From an uncultured Bacteroidota bacterium (GTDB lineage Bacteria > Bacteroidota > Bacteroidia > Chitinophagales > Chitinophagaceae): a DNA stretch of 7,928 nucleotides. The stretch lies in contig CAMPKR010000109.1 in assembly GCA_946887345.1 (NCBI GenBank), forward strand, positions 1 to 7,928. Reading direction: 5' to 3'. The notes below the pieces were generated by a model. The model was given only the letters and a program-made list of their open reading frames with translations, made no database searches and was not told the origin of the DNA. Positions 5,260-7,928 of this stretch are shown in pieces. The first letter of the stretch is position 1. Every line of letters starts with the position of its first letter. A program made the translations under genes and the position numbers.

Positions 5260-6630
5260 ATGAATTCATTTAATGATACGATAGTAGCGCTGGCTACGCC
5301 TCCCGGAGAGGGGGCGATAGGGGTCATACGCCTGAGCGGAAAGGATGCTATTGCTATAGCGGATAAAATATATATCGGTAAAAAGCTTTCGGCACAGGCC
5401 TCGCATACCATCCACTTCGGAAGGATAGTAGAGGGCGACAGAACGATAGATGAAGTAGTGGTAGGGCTATATAAAGGACCAAAAAGCTACACGGGTGAAG
5501 ACGTGGTGGAGATAAGCTGTCACGGATCTGACTACGTACTGCAAAAAGTAATTGAGTTATGCCTGAAACACGGGGCACAAATGGCGAAGGCCGGTGAGTT
5601 TACCCAGCGTGCTTTCCTGAATGGCAGAATGGATCTTACACAGGCAGAAGCTGTTGCCGACCTGATAGCCAGCCAGTCGTCCGCATCGCAGCAGGCAGCG
5701 ATGCATAACCTGCGTGGTGGCTTTAGCGAAGAGCTGAGGAACATGCGGGAACAACTGATAAAATTCTCAGCCCTTATAGAACTGGAGCTGGACTTTAGCC
5801 AGGAAGATGTGGAGTTTGCTGACCGCACGCAATTGTATGCCTTGATAGATGAGATGACTAAAGGGATTAAGGAACTCGTGCAGTCGTTCAAACTAGGTAA
5901 TGTGATACGGAATGGAGTGAGTGTGGCTATAGTGGGCAAACCTAACGCAGGTAAGAGCACCTTGCTGAATGCCTTACTGAATGAGGAGCGGGCCATAGTA
6001 AGCGAAATAGCGGGGACTACCCGCGATACTATAGAGGAAACACTAAATGTAAATGGCGTACTGTTTCGCCTGATAGATACTGCGGGTATTCGTGATCATT
6101 CTGCTGATGTAATAGAGAACATAGGCATGCAACGCAGCAAAGATGCCATGAAGCGGGCAGATATTGTGGTGTACATGTTTGACGCGAGTGAAAGTCAAAA
6201 ATCAGACATCGTTAGCCTGAGAGAGGAACTGGAGCAGGATGGTGTAAAGTATTTACTGGTGGGTAATAAAGTAGATGTTCCCGGCCTTGATGCTGCTAAA
6301 GACAAATTCAACGATGCAAACATACTCTTCATCTCAGCCAAAGAAAGAGAGAATATACAACAACTGAAACAACGTCTCTACGATATAGTAGTAGGTGGTG
6401 AAATAAAGCAGGAGGGTACAGTTATCACCAATGCCCGCCATCATCATGCACTGCAACAGGTGCTCAGTTCCTTAAACGATATACATTCAGGCATGGATAA
6501 CAATATTCCGGGTGACCTGATCGCACTTGACATCCGCCGATGCCTGCATTACCTGGGAGAGATAACAGGCGAAGTAACCACAGAGGACAAGCTGGATTAT
6601 ATATTTTCCAAATTCTGTATCGGGAAGTAA
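5260..6630 (+). CDS. mnmE: tRNA modification GTPase MnmE (TrmE)
   Basis: MnmE, with MnmG, installs the 5-carboxymethylaminomethyl group on U34 of certain tRNAs. The N-terminal tetrahydrofolate-binding domain starts with NDTIVALATPPGEGAIGVIR at residues 5-24. The embedded G domain has P-loop GKPNAGKST 226-234, TTRDT switch, DTAG 273-276, NKVD 336-339 and SAK 359-361. The protein ends FCIGK, with the conserved C-terminal cysteine C453. At 456 residues the length is typical. An in-frame ATG exists at 5137, but the extra 41 residues run through the palindromic repeat and do not resemble MnmE, so the ATG at 5260 is preferred. It is divergent from dtd. Its 3' end is a known kind of integration target, and an integrase gene follows within 1 kb. 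Confidence 0.96.
   Translation: MNSFNDTIVALATPPGEGAIGVIRLSGKDAIAIADKIYIGKKLSAQASHTIHFGRIVEGDRTIDEVVVGLYKGPKSYTGEDVVEISCHGSDYVLQKVIELCLKHGAQMAKAGEFTQRAFLNGRMDLTQAEAVADLIASQSSASQQAAMHNLRGGFSEELRNMREQLIKFSALIELELDFSQEDVEFADRTQLYALIDEMTKGIKELVQSFKLGNVIRNGVSVAIVGKPNAGKSTLLNALLNEERAIVSEIAGTTRDTIEETLNVNGVLFRLIDTAGIRDHSADVIENIGMQRSKDAMKRADIVVYMFDASESQKSDIVSLREELEQDGVKYLLVGNKVDVPGLDAAKDKFNDANILFISAKERENIQQLKQRLYDIVVGGEIKQEGTVITNARHHHALQQVLSSLNDIHSGMDNNIPGDLIALDIRRCLHYLGEITGEVTTEDKLDYIFSKFCIGK
6613..6630 (+). other. Candidate attachment site: last 18 bp of mnmE
   Basis: TTCTGTATCGGGAAGTAA encodes FCIGK and the stop. The last 18 bp of mnmE (trmE, thdF) are the target of the Salmonella genomic island SGI1 group, and the sequence is well conserved because it encodes the essential Cys motif. 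Here a putative excisionase and a tyrosine recombinase follow on the same side. No second copy is visible in the window, so the other end of any element lies to the right. Confidence 0.3.
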
Positions 6631-6877
6631 CCCCTTAGGAAATCACGCTCATAACAGCATAAATCGCTGGTTTTCTGCAAGTTATCATTTGCCGTTAGTA
6701 TGGCTTTATTTGCCATTATTAGCTGTTTTTTAGTTACTGCGTTGGTTACTACTTTAAAAGTTGGGGTCTTTATGGTTACGAGGCGAAATAACCACGCGAA
6801 GATGATGGATAATGATGCTAAATGATGGCAAATAACCAATCTTCCACTTCTCGTAGTAACCAAATTTGAAAGTACCC
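6631..6877. promoter_or_regulatory. Intergenic region rich in inverted repeats, candidate recombinase binding region
   Basis: No gene is supported here. Two inverted repeats stand out: TTGGTTACTAC (6742-6752) with GTAGTAACCAA (6853-6863), perfect over 11 bp, and TTATTTGCCATTATTAGC (6706-6723) with its imperfect inverse at 6817-6835. A smaller dyad TGGTTA/TAACCA is at 6773-6794. The two large pairs interleave, so they cannot form one hairpin; they look more like spaced protein-binding sites. A 4-bp hairpin at 6655-6669 is too weak to call a terminator for mnmE. Confidence 0.45.
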
Positions 6878-7249
6878 ATGAGTAGTAATATGCGTATTCC
6901 TAAGGTATGCCAGTACTGTAAAAGCGAGTTTACAGCCCAAAAGCTGACAACCAAGTTTTGCTCTTTAAAATGTGCTCAGAGAAGCTATAAAAAAGTAAAA
7001 AGGGAAGAAAAGGTTGAATCTGCACACAAAGAGTATATAGAAACGAAGAAAAAGCCTCAAAAACAGCCATTAGAGACGATTCTGGTGCAGAAGCCCTACT
7101 TAGGCATAAAAGAGGCCTGTAAGCTTCTAAATGCCTCAGATACTACCATCCGTAAGGCAATCAAGGACGGCACCTTAAAAACCATTAGGATAGGCAAGAA
7201 ACACATTATCAGACGTGAGGACATTGAAAAGTTGTTCCAGATTAGCTAA
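6878..7249 (+). CDS. Zinc-finger plus excisionase-type helix-turn-helix protein
   Basis: The 123-residue protein has two parts. Residues 11-32 hold four cysteines (C11, C14, C28, C32; CxxC-x13-CxxxC), which suggests a small zinc-binding module, followed by a lysine-rich linker (38-62). Residues 73-120 match the excisionase/MerR-like HTH_17 pattern: PYLGIKEACKLL, then DTTIRKAIKDGTLKTIRIG, a wing, and IIRREDIEKLF. Such proteins often sit directly before a tyrosine recombinase in Bacteroidota mobile elements and act as excisionase (directionality factor) or regulator. The ATG at 6878 is preferred; an upstream TTG at 6866 would add four residues and a Met at 6890 would also keep both motifs. The integrase gene follows 306 bp later on the same strand. 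The role in excision is inferred from context. Confidence 0.8.
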   Translation: MSSNMRIPKVCQYCKSEFTAQKLTTKFCSLKCAQRSYKKVKREEKVESAHKEYIETKKKPQKQPLETILVQKPYLGIKEACKLLNASDTTIRKAIKDGTLKTIRIGKKHIIRREDIEKLFQIS

Positions 7250-7272
7250 TTGGCAAATGGCAAGTTGGCAAA
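7250..7272 (+). repeat. Short direct repeats TTGGCAAA-TGGCAAG-TTGGCAAA
   Basis: TTGGCAAA occurs at 7250-7257 and 7265-7272, 15 bp apart, with TGGCAAG between. An inverted copy TGCCAA lies at 7313-7318, placed almost symmetrically around the palindrome at 7281-7298. The array starts at the stop codon of the HTH gene. Confidence 0.45.
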
Positions 7273-7280
7273 GTAGTCCT

Positions 7281-7298
7281 TTTCAGAACGTTCTGAAA
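7281..7298. promoter_or_regulatory. Perfect 18-bp palindrome, candidate operator
   Basis: TTTCAGAACGTTCTGAAA is a gapless perfect dyad centred between 7289 and 7290. With no loop it is a poor RNA hairpin and a good site for a dimeric DNA-binding protein. It lies 32 bp after the HTH gene and about 260 bp before the integrase start. The binding protein is not known. Confidence 0.45.
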
Positions 7299-7555
7299 GA
7301 AATCGATAAGAATGCCAATCAAAATTAATCATCCTTTGACGGTATTTCTACATACGAATACAATCCTCAAATCTAAAGATTGATGAAATATACAATTGAG
7401 TGTTTAACTCGTGTATTAAAGCGTAAATCAATTCATTTTAGGGTAATTGTCATTTTAGGAAGTATTTCTTAAGGAAAACTGTGGTTACTGTTGCCCATTC
7501 GTAAAATCAGGCTGAAGGTTACATCAGAATTAGTAACCAAAAAACAGTCTGAAAT

Positions 7556-7928
7556 ATGAGAATCTATCTTTTAAAACGCAGAGGAGAATTATCCGAAGAA
7601 AGTATAGCTAAAGGGAAGCAAACAATGATTAGCCTATACTTCTGTTACAACTATGGCCCTAACACCAAACGAGAATACGAGTGGTTAAGCCTATATCTCT
7701 ACGAAAAGCCTAAGAATCAACTCCAAAAAGACCATAACAAAGAAACCTTGTATTTAGCGGAATCTATTAGAGCCAAACGGGTGCTTGAAGCACAATCTTC
7801 CAGATACGGCTTTAGGAGCAGTACTATGGGAAAGACCAGCTTTCTGGAATACTTCAAGAAATTAGCTAACATCAGACGAGAAGACTCGGATTGCAACTAT
7901 CAAAAATGGATTGCGGTACATAAAATGC
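7556..7928 (+). CDS. Tyrosine recombinase (integrase), N-terminal part, cut by the window end
   Basis: The first 124 codons are present. The protein has the layout of Bacteroidota tyrosine recombinases: an N-terminal arm-DNA-binding domain (about 1-80) with the family signature LSLYLYEKPKNQLQKDHNKE at 44-63 and AESIRAKRVLEAQSSRYGF at 68-86, then the start of a SAM-like core-binding domain (FLEYFKKLA from 96). The catalytic domain with its R-H-R-Y residues lies beyond the window, so activity cannot be judged. The ATG at 7556 is the natural start, MRIYLLKRRG; no Shine-Dalgarno is seen. It would cut and rejoin DNA to integrate or excise a mobile element. The HTH gene upstream is a plausible partner, and the repeats before both genes are candidate binding sites. 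Confidence 0.85.
   Translation, partial: MRIYLLKRRGELSEESIAKGKQTMISLYFCYNYGPNTKREYEWLSLYLYEKPKNQLQKDHNKETLYLAESIRAKRVLEAQSSRYGFRSSTMGKTSFLEYFKKLANIRREDSDCNYQKWIAVHKM

Larger units (their letters stand above)
7250..7555. other. Gene-free region before the integrase
   Basis: No ORF looks like a gene. From left to right it holds a cluster of TTGGCAAA-like words, a perfect 18-bp palindrome, an AATCT-AA-AGATT dyad at 7370-7381, a GAGT/ACTC dyad at 7398-7410, and three GTAACC/GGTTAC words near the integrase start (7483, 7517, 7533). It is AT-rich compared with the housekeeping genes. No TAnnTTTG box is seen. It probably contains control sites for the integrase and possibly binding sites for recombination proteins. 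Confidence 0.5.

Noticed and set aside
5532..5996. 154-codon ORF on the - strand inside mnmE
   Set aside because: It lies wholly within the conserved MnmE coding region; Ser-, Leu- and Cys-rich shadow translation without domain features.
6597..6863. 88-codon ORF on the - strand across the mnmE end and the gap
   Set aside because: It runs antisense into mnmE, starts within the inverted-repeat region, and shows no recognisable domain or promoter.
1..7928. CRISPR array, tRNA or rRNA gene, or defence system
   Set aside because: No regularly spaced direct repeats with unique spacers, no tRNA-like cloverleaf or rRNA sequence, and no defence-type protein seen within the window; the integrase may carry cargo, but it lies beyond the right end.

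Overview
The window looks like a chromosomal segment of a Bacteroidota bacterium, possibly of the Chitinophagaceae or a related family; the family-level guess is weak. The protein sequences have a Bacteroidota flavour. Most starts lack a strong Shine-Dalgarno. Several -7 boxes of the Bacteroidota form TAnnTTTG sit before genes, and the integrase at the right end is the Bacteroidota type. Most of the window is conserved housekeeping sequence. The right end (about 6631 onward) looks like the edge of an integrated element.

Layout. 61-97 is a rho-independent terminator of an off-window upstream gene. 155-742 (+) is an RluE-type rRNA pseudouridine synthase. A 307-bp gene-free gap follows, ending in a probable promoter. 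Next is a tight + strand operon: adk (1050-1631), obgE (GTG start, overlapping adk by one base, to 2629) and a single-domain rhodanese (2633-2929). Converging on it is a - strand cluster, read right to left: dtd (4676-5131), tadA (4153-4596), a small Rieske protein (3833-4153, start coupled to the tadA stop) and an LD-carboxypeptidase (2918-3826), whose 3' end overlaps the rhodanese gene by 12 bp. Divergent from dtd is mnmE (true start 5260, end 6630).

The translation theme is strong: rRNA pseudouridylation, ribosome-assembly GTPase Obg, tRNA A34 deamination (TadA), D-aminoacyl-tRNA proofreading (Dtd) and tRNA U34 modification (MnmE). Adk supplies nucleotide balance, the LD-carboxypeptidase recycles peptidoglycan, and the Rieske and rhodanese proteins have no assigned substrate.

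Right end. Just after mnmE come a 247-bp gap rich in inverted repeats, a zinc-finger plus excisionase-type helix-turn-helix protein (6878-7249), a 306-bp gap containing a perfect 18-bp palindrome, and the first 124 codons of a Bacteroidota tyrosine recombinase (7556 to window end). The motif GTAACC/GGTTAC is strongly over-represented from 6570 to 7540, as expected for recombinase arm sites. The mnmE 3' end is the known target of SGI1-type islands, so this may be the left end of an integrative element in mnmE.

Non-coding structure. A 105-bp imperfect palindrome with 14-bp perfect terminal inverted repeats and GATT/AATC words on a 9-bp period fills the dtd-mnmE intergenic region. A half copy with the same 9-bp phasing overlaps the last codons of dtd.
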